A DNA stretch of 64,000 nt from Hydrogenophaga sp. SL48 (GTDB lineage: Bacteria > Pseudomonadota > Gammaproteobacteria > Burkholderiales > Burkholderiaceae_C), in contig NZ_CP063400.1 of assembly GCF_021729865.1 (NCBI RefSeq), forward strand, positions 1,736,001-1,800,000, written 5' to 3'. Below the pieces are notes generated by a model. It was given only the letters and a program-made list of their open reading frames with translations, did no database searches and had not been told where the DNA came from. The position numbers and the translations under genes are program-made. This document shows, piece after piece, positions 25,160 through 33,737 of this stretch (position 1 is the first letter of the stretch; the number at the start of each line of letters is the position of its first letter).

Positions 25160-25921
25160 TCAGCCGCGCAACCAGATGAAGGCCGCCAGCAGGCCGATCA
25201 TCACCGGCTGGTGGACCAGGTAGTAGGTAAGGCTCCAGCGCCCGAGCGTGACCAGCCCACGCCGCAAACCGGTCGACGGCGCATCACCCGCGCCCAGCCA
25301 GCCCGGCCTGTTCACCAGCGCCCAGCGCCCCGCCGCCACGCCCCACCACATCACGCCCAGCCAGGGCAGCACCGGGGCGTAGTCTTCGGTGATGGGCAAC
25401 TGGCTGATGAAGCCCAGCGCGTTGAATCCCGGCTGGTTCAGGAAAACCAGCGACGGCAGCGCGCCGATCACCAGCGGCGCGACCCACTTCATCGAGATCG
25501 CCAGCGCGCCGAGCGGCCAGAGCCAGCCGCCCCACCCCGCCGTCAACCGCACCAGGATCAACATGGCAGCGACGCCGTGCAGGATGCCGAAGTAGATGAA
25601 GGTGTCCGGGAACATCAGCCAGGAACCGAAGCTCACCAGCAGCGCACCGCCCGCCACCTGCGCCCAACGTTTCCAGAAGCGCGCCCAGCCCAGCCCCTGG
25701 TGGAACGCCACCGCCTGCGACAGCCCGGCGGTGAACAGGAACAGGCTCACGATCGCCGACCGCTGCCAGGTCCAAAGCGGGTCGTTGTGGAAGTCCTGCG
25801 TGATGAACCCGAAGTGGTTGAGGTCGAAGCAGAAGTGGAATGCCGTCATCCACAACATCGCCGCTGCGCGCAGCAGGTCGATGCGGTCGAGGCGAGGCGA
25901 CGGCAGCCTGGGCACCACCAA
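25160..25921 (-). CDS. DUF1624 / heparan-alpha-glucosaminide N-acetyltransferase-like membrane protein
   Basis: A 253-residue polytopic membrane protein beginning RLDRIDLLRAAAMLWMTAFH, the DUF1624 signature, with a histidine in the first helix (FHFCFDLNHFGF) and RFWKRWAQVAGGALLVSFG. The family is related to acyltransferases that move acetyl groups across membranes. About seven helices are visible. The start is TTG (25921) or the GTG one codon later. It begins 3 bp after the stop of the alpha/beta hydrolase gene, so the two share a transcript. Confidence 0.8.
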   Translation of the reverse strand: MVVPRLPSPRLDRIDLLRAAAMLWMTAFHFCFDLNHFGFITQDFHNDPLWTWQRSAIVSLFLFTAGLSQAVAFHQGLGWARFWKRWAQVAGGALLVSFGSWLMFPDTFIYFGILHGVAAMLILVRLTAGWGGWLWPLGALAISMKWVAPLVIGALPSLVFLNQPGFNALGFISQLPITEDYAPVLPWLGVMWWGVAAGRWALVNRPGWLGAGDAPSTGLRRGLVTLGRWSLTYYLVHQPVMIGLLAAFIWLRG

Positions 25922-25924
25922 GCC

Positions 25925-26683
25925 TCAGCCCCGACTGGACTGGTGATGGATCGCCAGCAGCAGCTGGGCCAGCTCCCGCGGCGCACTGACCATCGGGTCG
26001 TGCCCGGTCGCCAGCTCGTGCACCTTCCAGCCCGGTTCGCTGCGCACCCGCTTTCTCGCCGCATCGATGGTCGGCAACGGTGGGTTCGTGCAGTCGATGA
26101 AGCTGTGCGGCACGGCCCACACCAGCGCCGGGTCGAAGTTCAGCGGCTCCTGATACAGCCGGAACGGCTGCGGTGTCTGGCGGCGGTTGACCCAGTCACG
26201 GTCGGCGCCTTCGAGGCCGAACACGCTCGCGTCCGGCGGCGGGAAGCTGAGGCCACCGCTGGCCTGGCCCTCGGCCACGCGTTTGGCCACGGTTTCGGGC
26301 GAATGGGGCGAGCTCCAGCTGCTGCCCGGCGTCGGGATGCCCGCGTCCAGATAAACCAGGTGCCGCAGCAAGCCGGGGTGCGAGCGCTGCAGACGGTCGG
26401 CCACGCAGGTGATCAGGTTGCCGGCGTAGCTGTGGCCGACCAGCACCACGCGCTGCAGCTCTTCGGCTTCGATCAGGCCGACCACGTCCTGAATGTGGGT
26501 CTGAATGCCGACGCTGGGGCTCAGCAGGTGCGCGCGCTCGCCCACGCCGGTGAGGGTGACGGCGTGGGTGTCCACGCCCGCGCCGCGCAGCAGCGGCAGC
26601 ACGCGCTTCCAGCACCAGGCGCCGTGCCAGGAACCATGGACCAGCACGATGGCCGTGCTCGAAAGATCAAGGGGTGCAGACAT
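25925..26683 (-). CDS. Alpha/beta hydrolase
   Basis: A 252-residue alpha/beta hydrolase of the pyrethroid-hydrolase/plant-esterase-like class. The oxyanion region VLVHGSWHGAWCW, the TLTGVGERAHLLS segment and the nucleophile serine in VGHSYAGN are clear, and the catalytic histidine is in ATGHDPM. It should hydrolyse an ester. The ATG at 26683 has a GGAG site seven bases upstream and is preferred over the ATG at 26701. It is divergent from rlhA. Confidence 0.85.
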   Translation of the reverse strand: MSAPLDLSSTAIVLVHGSWHGAWCWKRVLPLLRGAGVDTHAVTLTGVGERAHLLSPSVGIQTHIQDVVGLIEAEELQRVVLVGHSYAGNLITCVADRLQRSHPGLLRHLVYLDAGIPTPGSSWSSPHSPETVAKRVAEGQASGGLSFPPPDASVFGLEGADRDWVNRRQTPQPFRLYQEPLNFDPALVWAVPHSFIDCTNPPLPTIDAARKRVRSEPGWKVHELATGHDPMVSAPRELAQLLLAIHHQSSRG

Positions 26684-26788
26684 GCGGGTTCTCCGGGACA
26701 ATATCGGGCTGTTTTCAACGGGTGGTTTTCACCGATTGCTCGCCCGATTCTGCACTGTCCATTTGTCGATTTCATTTATCGATTCACC

Positions 26789-28777
26789 ATGCTGCCCCAT
26801 CAACTGGAACTGCTTGCCCCCGCCCGCGACGCCACCATCGGCATCGAGGCCGTGAACCACGGAGCCGACGCGGTCTACATCGGCGGGCCCAGCTTCGGCG
26901 CCCGCACCAGCGCCGACAACAGCGTGCAAGAGATCGCCCGTCTCGCAAAATACGCACACCGCTTCAACAGCCGCATCTTCGTGACGATGAACACCATCCT
27001 GCGCGACGACGAGCTGGAGCCCGCGCGCAAGCTGGCCTGGCAGCTGTACGACGCGGGGGTGGACGCGCTGATCGTGCAGGACATGGGCCTGCTGGAGATC
27101 GACCTGCCGCCCATCCAGCTGCACGCCAGCACGCAGACCGACATCCGCACGCCCGAAAAGGCCCGCTTCCTGCAGGACGCGGGCCTCTCCCAGATCGTGC
27201 TGGCGCGCGAACTCACGCTGCAGCAGATCGCCGCCATCGACGCCGCGCTGGGACCGAAGGACGCGCCCGGCCGCGCCATCCTCGAATTTTTCGTGCACGG
27301 CGCGCTCTGCGTGGCCTACAGCGGCCAGTGTTTCATCAGCCACGCCCACACCGGCCGCAGCGCCAACCGCGGCGACTGCTCGCAGGCCTGCCGCTTGCCG
27401 TATGAGGTGAAAGACAGCCAGGGCCGCATCGTCGCGCACGACAAGCACGTGCTCTCGATGAAGGACAACAACCAGAGCGACAACCTGCGTGAGATCATCG
27501 ACGCCGGCGTGCGCAGCTTCAAGATCGAAGGCCGCTACAAGGACATGGCCTACGTCAAGAACATCACCGCGCACTACCGCGTGCTGCTCGATGACATCCT
27601 GGAAGAGCACCCCGAACTCGCCCGCGCCAGCAGCGGTGAATGCACCTTCAACTTCCAGCCCGACCCCGACCAGAACTTCAACCGCGAGTTCACCGACTAC
27701 TTCGTGCAGGGGCGCAAAGAAGACATCGGCGCTTTCGACACCCCCAAGAACCCGGGACGCCCCATCGGCTTTGTCACCCAGGTCGGCCCCAACTTCGTGG
27801 AGCTGGAGACCGACGACATCGACACCGTGATCCACAACGGCGACGGCCTGTGTTACCTGGACCTGCAGAAGGAACTGGTGGGCCTGCAGATCAACCGGGC
27901 CGAAGCCACCGGCAAGAAGGGCATGTGGCGAGTGTTCCCCAAAGACCCGATGCCCGGGTTCAAGGACCTGCGCAAGGGCGTGCAGGTCAACCGCAACCGC
28001 GACATGGACTGGGTGCGAGGGCTGGAAAAGAAATCGGCCGAACGGCGCATCGGCGCCTGGATCACGCTGATTGAGGAGGCCGACGGCCTGCAACTGACCG
28101 TCACCGACGAAGACGGCCACAGCGGCAGCGCCATCCTGCCCTGCGCACTGGACAACGCCAAGGACCCAAGCCAGGCCGAGGCCAGGCTGCGGGAAAACCT
28201 CTCCCGCCTCGGCGACACGATCTTCCAGCCGCTGGACGTGACGCTGCACCTGAACGGCCCGCGCTTCGTGCCCGCCTCCCAGCTCAACGCCCTGCGCCGC
28301 GACGCCATGGCCCAGCTCGAAGCTGCCCGCGCCGCCGCCTGGCACCGCCTGCCCCGCGACACGCCGGTGCAACCGCCCGCGCCCTACCCCGAAGACACCC
28401 TCACCTACCTCGCCAACGTGTTCAACCACAAGGCGCGCGACTTCTACGCGAAGCACGGCGTCAAGGTCATCGCCGCAGCCTATGAGAGCCACGAAGAAGA
28501 AGGCGAGGTCAGCCTGATGATCACCAAGCACTGCGTGCGTTTCAGCCTGAGCCTCTGTCCCAAACAGGCCAAGGGCGTGACAGGCGTGCAAGGCACGGTG
28601 AAGGCCGAGCCCATGCAGCTGATCAACGGCAAAGAGAAGCTCACCTTGCGCTTCGACTGCAAGCCCTGCGAAATGCACGTGGTGGGCAAGATCAAACGCA
28701 GCGTGATGAACGCGGTGCCGGAGAGTCCGGTGAGGTTTTACCGGACACGGCCGGTGACGGCAGCCATAGGTAGGTGA
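26789..28777 (+). CDS. rlhA: Peptidase U32-family 23S rRNA hydroxylase RlhA
   Basis: A U32-family protein of 662 residues. The length and the extra C-terminal domain match the RlhA (YdcP) branch, which hydroxylates C2501 of 23S rRNA, better than the shorter UbiU/UbiV or TrhP branches. The N-terminus ELLAPARDATIGIEAVNHGA is family-typical. The cysteine cluster that binds the iron-sulfur centre includes the cysteines in FVHGALCVAYSGQCF, NRGDCSQACR and FDCKPCEMHVVG. It stands alone rightward; the gene at 28784 converges on it with a 6-bp gap. Confidence 0.88.
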   Translation: MLPHQLELLAPARDATIGIEAVNHGADAVYIGGPSFGARTSADNSVQEIARLAKYAHRFNSRIFVTMNTILRDDELEPARKLAWQLYDAGVDALIVQDMGLLEIDLPPIQLHASTQTDIRTPEKARFLQDAGLSQIVLARELTLQQIAAIDAALGPKDAPGRAILEFFVHGALCVAYSGQCFISHAHTGRSANRGDCSQACRLPYEVKDSQGRIVAHDKHVLSMKDNNQSDNLREIIDAGVRSFKIEGRYKDMAYVKNITAHYRVLLDDILEEHPELARASSGECTFNFQPDPDQNFNREFTDYFVQGRKEDIGAFDTPKNPGRPIGFVTQVGPNFVELETDDIDTVIHNGDGLCYLDLQKELVGLQINRAEATGKKGMWRVFPKDPMPGFKDLRKGVQVNRNRDMDWVRGLEKKSAERRIGAWITLIEEADGLQLTVTDEDGHSGSAILPCALDNAKDPSQAEARLRENLSRLGDTIFQPLDVTLHLNGPRFVPASQLNALRRDAMAQLEAARAAAWHRLPRDTPVQPPAPYPEDTLTYLANVFNHKARDFYAKHGVKVIAAAYESHEEEGEVSLMITKHCVRFSLSLCPKQAKGVTGVQGTVKAEPMQLINGKEKLTLRFDCKPCEMHVVGKIKRSVMNAVPESPVRFYRTRPVTAAIGR

Positions 28778-28783
28778 GGCGAA

Positions 28784-29269
28784 TCAGGTAGAGGTGCCCT
28801 GGTTCTTTGTGACCTGCTCTTGCACAAGATCGAGCAGCGCCTGCAACTCGGCCACCATCGGCTCCGCATCAGGAAGCTGTAAGCCATTGATTCCGTAAGA
28901 GTATCGGAGATGATACGGATGACCATGTATCGCCGCCAAACTCAAGGCCCATACGGGCAATTGCTGCGAAATCGGGAGCCCTTCGATTCGAGCCAGGTCC
29001 CAAAGGTGTTCAAGGTTGTGCCGGATCTCAAATTCCTTCTTCAGCTTCGAATCATCACCGTTTCTGGAGATGAAGGCTTTCAGCGTGCACTCCAACACAT
29101 GCGCAGACACAAGGGCCAATGCAAGCCTCGACGATGACTGGGTGGCGAGAGTGTGGGCCCCACCGATCATTCCGTATGCCACCCCCAGATAGGTGTCCGG
29201 GGGTTTTGGGTGCACGATTTGCAGGCTACTGAGGTCGATTGCGAAGTTTGTTATTTGGGTTGTTGCCAT
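28784..29269 (-). CDS. HEPN-like hypothetical protein
   Basis: A 161-residue helical protein. A helix with SAHVLECTLKAFISR followed by EIRHNLEHLWDLAR resembles a HEPN domain: the RHNLEH at 83-88 fits the RX4-6H pattern found in many HEPN ribonucleases and toxins. No nucleotidyltransferase partner or antitoxin gene is next to it. Base composition is less GC-rich than in its neighbours, which may point to recent transfer. The assignment rests on one motif and the helical pattern. Confidence 0.6.
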   Translation of the reverse strand: MATTQITNFAIDLSSLQIVHPKPPDTYLGVAYGMIGGAHTLATQSSSRLALALVSAHVLECTLKAFISRNGDDSKLKKEFEIRHNLEHLWDLARIEGLPISQQLPVWALSLAAIHGHPYHLRYSYGINGLQLPDAEPMVAELQALLDLVQEQVTKNQGTST

Positions 29270-29357
29270 CTTTCATCCTTCGAATTTGACCTCAATGATC
29301 TACAAATCAATCTGCGCAGGACATGAGTCAACCTGTTCTGGTGTCTTGCATACAAAG

Positions 29358-29780
29358 CTACTCGTCCTCCCGAGCCTCCACCACCAGCTGACGAACCCGC
29401 ACCCCCTTAACCGCCGTCACAGCCCGCACGCGCAAGCCCTGCTCCGCTTCCAGCCGCACCCGCTGGTGGTACTCCAGCCCGTCGGTCTGACCCGGGTTGT
29501 GGGCGGGGATGCGGCGTGACCACTGGCGCTTTCCATCGAACTCCACCGTCAGCTCCAACCAGGTGCCCTCGCCTTGCGGCGGCACGTCCACCAGCAGGCT
29601 GGCATCCACGTCGAACACGCGGGCGCGGCCGTTGAGGCCGGGGATGTTCAGCACAGCGACGCTGTCGCTGCTTTCGACGCACCAGTGTTCTGGCGAATGG
29701 CGGGGTGGATGGTTGTGTCCAGATTTCATGTCGCTCGCACTGTAGTGCAAGCCCGAGCGCACACCCTCGAAACCGCCCAT
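29358..29780 (-). CDS. Hypothetical protein
   Basis: A protein of up to 140 residues, or 123 if it starts at the second ATG (29729). The sequence is a run of short beta-like strands (ARVFDVDASLLVDVP, TWLELTVEFDGKRQWSRRIP, GLRVRAVTAVKGVRV), suggesting a small beta-sandwich. No family was recognised and no signal peptide is visible. A GCACT-GT-AGTGC inverted repeat at 29737-29748 lies just ahead of the second ATG. It is divergent from the lipoprotein gene at 29860. Confidence 0.6.
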   Translation of the reverse strand: MGGFEGVRSGLHYSASDMKSGHNHPPRHSPEHWCVESSDSVAVLNIPGLNGRARVFDVDASLLVDVPPQGEGTWLELTVEFDGKRQWSRRIPAHNPGQTDGLEYHQRVRLEAEQGLRVRAVTAVKGVRVRQLVVEAREDE

Positions 29781-29859
29781 GTGTAAACAACCGTAGCCGC
29801 TGAAAAACCGGACTATCGCCTGCCTATACTTCCTTTTTCATTACTTCAGGGAGTTCTTG

Positions 29860-30231
29860 ATGCGTCTCACCGGTCGTTCCATTGCGCTTGCCCTTTCCGC
29901 TGGCGGGCTCCTGGTCGCTCTGACCGCATGTGCTGCCACAGGCGGGCCAGCGGTCAATCAACCGGGCGAGTTCACGGGCAAGATCGTCGGCCCACTCGAA
30001 TTCGGCCAGCCCGGTGAAGGCGCCGGTCTGAAGGCCTACGGCCTGGAATTGGCAACGCCCCTGACGCTCAACGACAAGGCCGAGTGCGGCGAGCAGACCA
30101 CGGCGGTCCTGGCGGTGGAAAGTGCTGCGGTGGCTGCCTACGTCGGCAAAACGGTGGTTCTTCGCGCAACGCCGTATTGCCGCGTCAGTCGTTCGGGCAA
30201 ATACCACCTAAAGGACGTCTCCGTCCGCTGA
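29860..30231 (+). CDS. Hypothetical lipoprotein, candidate immunity protein
   Basis: A 123-residue lipoprotein with the acylated cysteine in LTAC (about residue 25). The mature part is a small beta-rich domain (GEFTGKIVGPLEFG, AYGLELATPLTL, AAYVGKTVVLRATPY) with a pair of cysteines that could form a disulfide; its layout is reminiscent of DUF4431 but this is weak. The next gene, 69 bp downstream on the same strand, encodes a protein with a cell-wall-active-looking domain. Periplasmic lipoproteins paired with such proteins often act as immunity proteins; that role is inferred from context only. Confidence 0.65.
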   Translation: MRLTGRSIALALSAGGLLVALTACAATGGPAVNQPGEFTGKIVGPLEFGQPGEGAGLKAYGLELATPLTLNDKAECGEQTTAVLAVESAAVAAYVGKTVVLRATPYCRVSRSGKYHLKDVSVR

Positions 30232-30300
30232 CGCGAGCCGCCCCGGTTTCATGGCGGGTGGCGCGCATTGATCGCCACATTTCATCAGGGAGAGAACAAC

Positions 30301-31215
30301 ATGGGTGACCCCCACAAAATCACCGGCTTGATCCGGACCGAAGGCAAAACCCGCGTCTACCAGATGGACGACGGGTCGGTCGAGACGCGCGAAGGCGGCA
30401 CCGTCTCCTGGCGCAACAACAACCCCGGCAACCTCAAGTTCGAGTACGCCAACAGCGCCGACAAGACCGTTCACACGGCACGGACCAAGGACGCCGCCCT
30501 GACGGCCGCTCAAGGGCGGTACGAGGGGATCGTGGCACTGGACCAGTGGGGCAATGCGGTGTTTGAAACGGAAGCCGCCGGCCGGGCCGCCAAGGCGCAG
30601 TTGCTGCGCAACAGCCACGGCGACAAGACCATTCCCGAGATGCTCAAGGGCTATGCGGTGGACGACTACACCGGCAAGGCCAACACCGACGCCTATGCCC
30701 AATCGGTCTACGCCGTGGGCGACGCCCAGGGGGTTGATCTGCGGGGCAAAAAGATCCAGGACCTCAGCGAGAAAGAGTTTGGGGCGCTGCTGGATGGCAT
30801 GAAAAAGGTCGAGGGCTTTCAGGAAGGCACTGTGACGCGCACCCAGCCGCGCGCGGACGCCGGACCTGAAGCACTGAACCCCGGGCAGCAGAAGGTTCAC
30901 CAGATGGCCTCCACGGCACTGGGGCTCCAACTGGGCGCCACGCACTCACCGGCACAGATCGACGCTCTCGCCCGTTCGGCCGCAGCGGTCGCGGCCGAAA
31001 ATGCCGGGCGCGGTGACGTGCAGGGCGTGTTCTTGAGCAAAGACCAGCAGACCATTGCGCTGAAGCAGGCGTTCGGTATCAGCGAAATCGGCGTGCAGGA
31101 AGCGCTGAACCGTTCGCCCACCGATCCAGCCCCGAAGGCCGCCTCCAACGAGGGGCCGCAGCCCACCCTGCATGCGCAGCCGGACACGCCGCAGATGGCG
31201 GCGCAGTCGCGGTAG
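30301..31215 (+). CDS. Putative cell-wall-targeting effector (NNNPGN domain, XVIPCD-like tail)
   Basis: A 304-residue protein with no signal peptide. Residues 36-145 carry WRNNNPGNL (37-45), a GNAVFETEAAGRAAKAQLL segment and a TIPEMLKGYAVDDYTG stretch, a pattern seen in phage-type and effector-type peptidoglycan domains. After a linker, residues 195-265 (LNPGQQKVHQMASTALGL, then AAAVAAENAGRGDVQGVFLS) resemble the XVIPCD secretion tail of type IV system effectors in Xanthomonas relatives, and the last 35 residues are rich in Pro, Ala and Gln. A good ribosome site (AGGGAGAG) precedes the ATG. The lipoprotein gene just upstream would supply immunity. No secretion system is encoded in the window. 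Confidence 0.6.
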   Translation: MGDPHKITGLIRTEGKTRVYQMDDGSVETREGGTVSWRNNNPGNLKFEYANSADKTVHTARTKDAALTAAQGRYEGIVALDQWGNAVFETEAAGRAAKAQLLRNSHGDKTIPEMLKGYAVDDYTGKANTDAYAQSVYAVGDAQGVDLRGKKIQDLSEKEFGALLDGMKKVEGFQEGTVTRTQPRADAGPEALNPGQQKVHQMASTALGLQLGATHSPAQIDALARSAAAVAAENAGRGDVQGVFLSKDQQTIALKQAFGISEIGVQEALNRSPTDPAPKAASNEGPQPTLHAQPDTPQMAAQSR

Positions 31216-31222
31216 GCCCCGA

Positions 31223-31747
31223 TCAGATATAGGCGGTCACCGGCTTGGCATGCCGCATGTGCAGGCTCAGCCCCAAGGCCGCCATGTGGTTGCTGTTGCG
31301 GCCCAGGATGGTTTCGGACAGGGGCAGGAACTCGGCCTCTTCGTAGGCCGCGTGGGCCGTGTATTCGGTCACCAGGCGCTGCAATTCGCTCACATCGAGG
31401 TCGGTGCTGTGGCCTTTGGCGACGGGCTTGAGGCCTTTTTCCAGCCGCTTCCACAGCGCTTCGACCATGCGGTGTTCTTCGGTGAGGCGTTTGATCATGC
31501 CTTTGACGCGTTCCATTTCTTCGCCGGGCTGGGCGCTGGCCAGGACGGCGGGGAAGAGCTCGCGCTCTTCTTCGAGGTGGTGCTCGAAGATGGCTTCGCG
31601 GAAAAACTCCAGCGAATCCTCCGCGATCTGGCGCGCGCGGGCCGCCGGAGCGAGCAACGCGGGCAACTCGTCGAGTGCGTTCAGGCGCTTGATGATGCCG
31701 ACGTGGCAGTCGGTGAAGTTGTTGATGGGCGCATTGTCGTGGTTCAT
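31223..31747 (-). CDS. Hemerythrin-domain protein
   Basis: A 174-residue four-helix protein of the hemerythrin HHE class. Candidate ligands to a di-iron site are visible in TDCHVGIIKRL, EAIFEHHLEEERELFP, LTEEHRMVEALW and YTAHAAYEEAEFLPL. Such domains bind oxygen or iron, or sense nitric oxide and oxygen. It ends 7 bp from the end of the effector-like gene, which converges on it. No operon partner is evident. Confidence 0.85.
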   Translation of the reverse strand: MNHDNAPINNFTDCHVGIIKRLNALDELPALLAPAARARQIAEDSLEFFREAIFEHHLEEERELFPAVLASAQPGEEMERVKGMIKRLTEEHRMVEALWKRLEKGLKPVAKGHSTDLDVSELQRLVTEYTAHAAYEEAEFLPLSETILGRNSNHMAALGLSLHMRHAKPVTAYI

Positions 31748-31870
31748 GGCTGTGTCCTCGAAGGTTCGTGGAGGCCGCCAGGGAACACCCTCAGCCCACC
31801 CACATGGAAGCCTTCAGTCTAGACAAGCGCGCCCTGAATGCCTTGACTCAGGTCAAGACGGCCCATTCAT

Positions 31871-32836
<966 letters not shown>

Positions 32837-32914
32837 GTTGAATAAGCTCGGAAATGAAAGAGACAGCGCGACTCTAGCAGCGCGGCGTCGTGGTTGCAGG
32901 CCACGAGCCGACGG

Positions 32915-33733
32915 TCAGGCGATGGGCCAGACGGTGGGAAACAGCGGGTGTTCCATCGGCGCGCCGTCGGGCAGGACCGACTCCAGGCCCGGAAACGGCG
33001 GCGAGGTGCGCCAGCGGCGGCGCGCGTGCGTGGCGTCGTCACCCAGGTAGCGGGCGGAGAACACGCGGCGCCGTGCGCCGGGCCCGGTGCCGCTGCTGGC
33101 GTGCAGGCTCAGCATGTGAAAGGCCACGCAATCGCCGGGTTCGAGCGCCCAGGCCAGTTGCCGGTAGGCACCGGGCTCGGCATCGATGGGGGGCAACTCG
33201 GCCAGCGTGCCCTCGGGAAACCACTTGGCCTGCTGGTCGCGGAAGGTGCGTGGCATGTACCAGGTACCGCCGTGCGAGCCGGCCACGAAGCGCAGCGTGC
33301 TGGCCAGCGGCACGGGGTCCACGGGAATCCAGAAACTCACGTTCTGCATCCCGCCGACGTTGTAGTACGGCTGGTCCTGGTGCCAGGGCGTGGGCTGGCG
33401 CGTGCCGGCTTCCTTGACCAGCAGGTGGTCGTGGTACAGACGCACGGTCCGGCTCTGCATCAGCTGAGCCGCCAGGTGGGGCAAGGCCGAGTCTTGCAGG
33501 ATGCGCTGGTAGGCCGGGTTGGTCTGCCAGGTGCAGAAGTCTTCAACGAAGCGTCCCGGGTCGTCGGGCTCGCTGGCCACCAGCGCCAGCGGGCTCAGGT
33601 GCGCCAGGTTGTGCTCGATGCCTGCTTCCAGCGTGCGCAATTCATCGGCATTGAGCACGCCCCGAAGCACGACCGCCCCGTCGCGGGCGTAAGCCTGGAC
33701 GGTCTCGGCGGTCAGCGCGAGCTGGCGGGCCAT
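32915..33733 (-). CDS. Phytanoyl-CoA dioxygenase (PhyH) family protein
   Basis: A 272-residue iron(II)/2-oxoglutarate-dependent oxygenase. The iron ligands are H118 and D120 in TPWHQDQPYYN and H211 in MLSLHASSG; the arginines after it (GARRRVF) are placed to bind 2-oxoglutarate. The substrate, probably a small molecule to be hydroxylated, cannot be read from the sequence. Its start lies 4 bp after the purL stop, so it is probably transcribed with purL, though no functional link is evident. Confidence 0.88.
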   Translation of the reverse strand: MARQLALTAETVQAYARDGAVVLRGVLNADELRTLEAGIEHNLAHLSPLALVASEPDDPGRFVEDFCTWQTNPAYQRILQDSALPHLAAQLMQSRTVRLYHDHLLVKEAGTRQPTPWHQDQPYYNVGGMQNVSFWIPVDPVPLASTLRFVAGSHGGTWYMPRTFRDQQAKWFPEGTLAELPPIDAEPGAYRQLAWALEPGDCVAFHMLSLHASSGTGPGARRRVFSARYLGDDATHARRRWRTSPPFPGLESVLPDGAPMEHPLFPTVWPIA

Positions 33734-33737
33734 GCGC

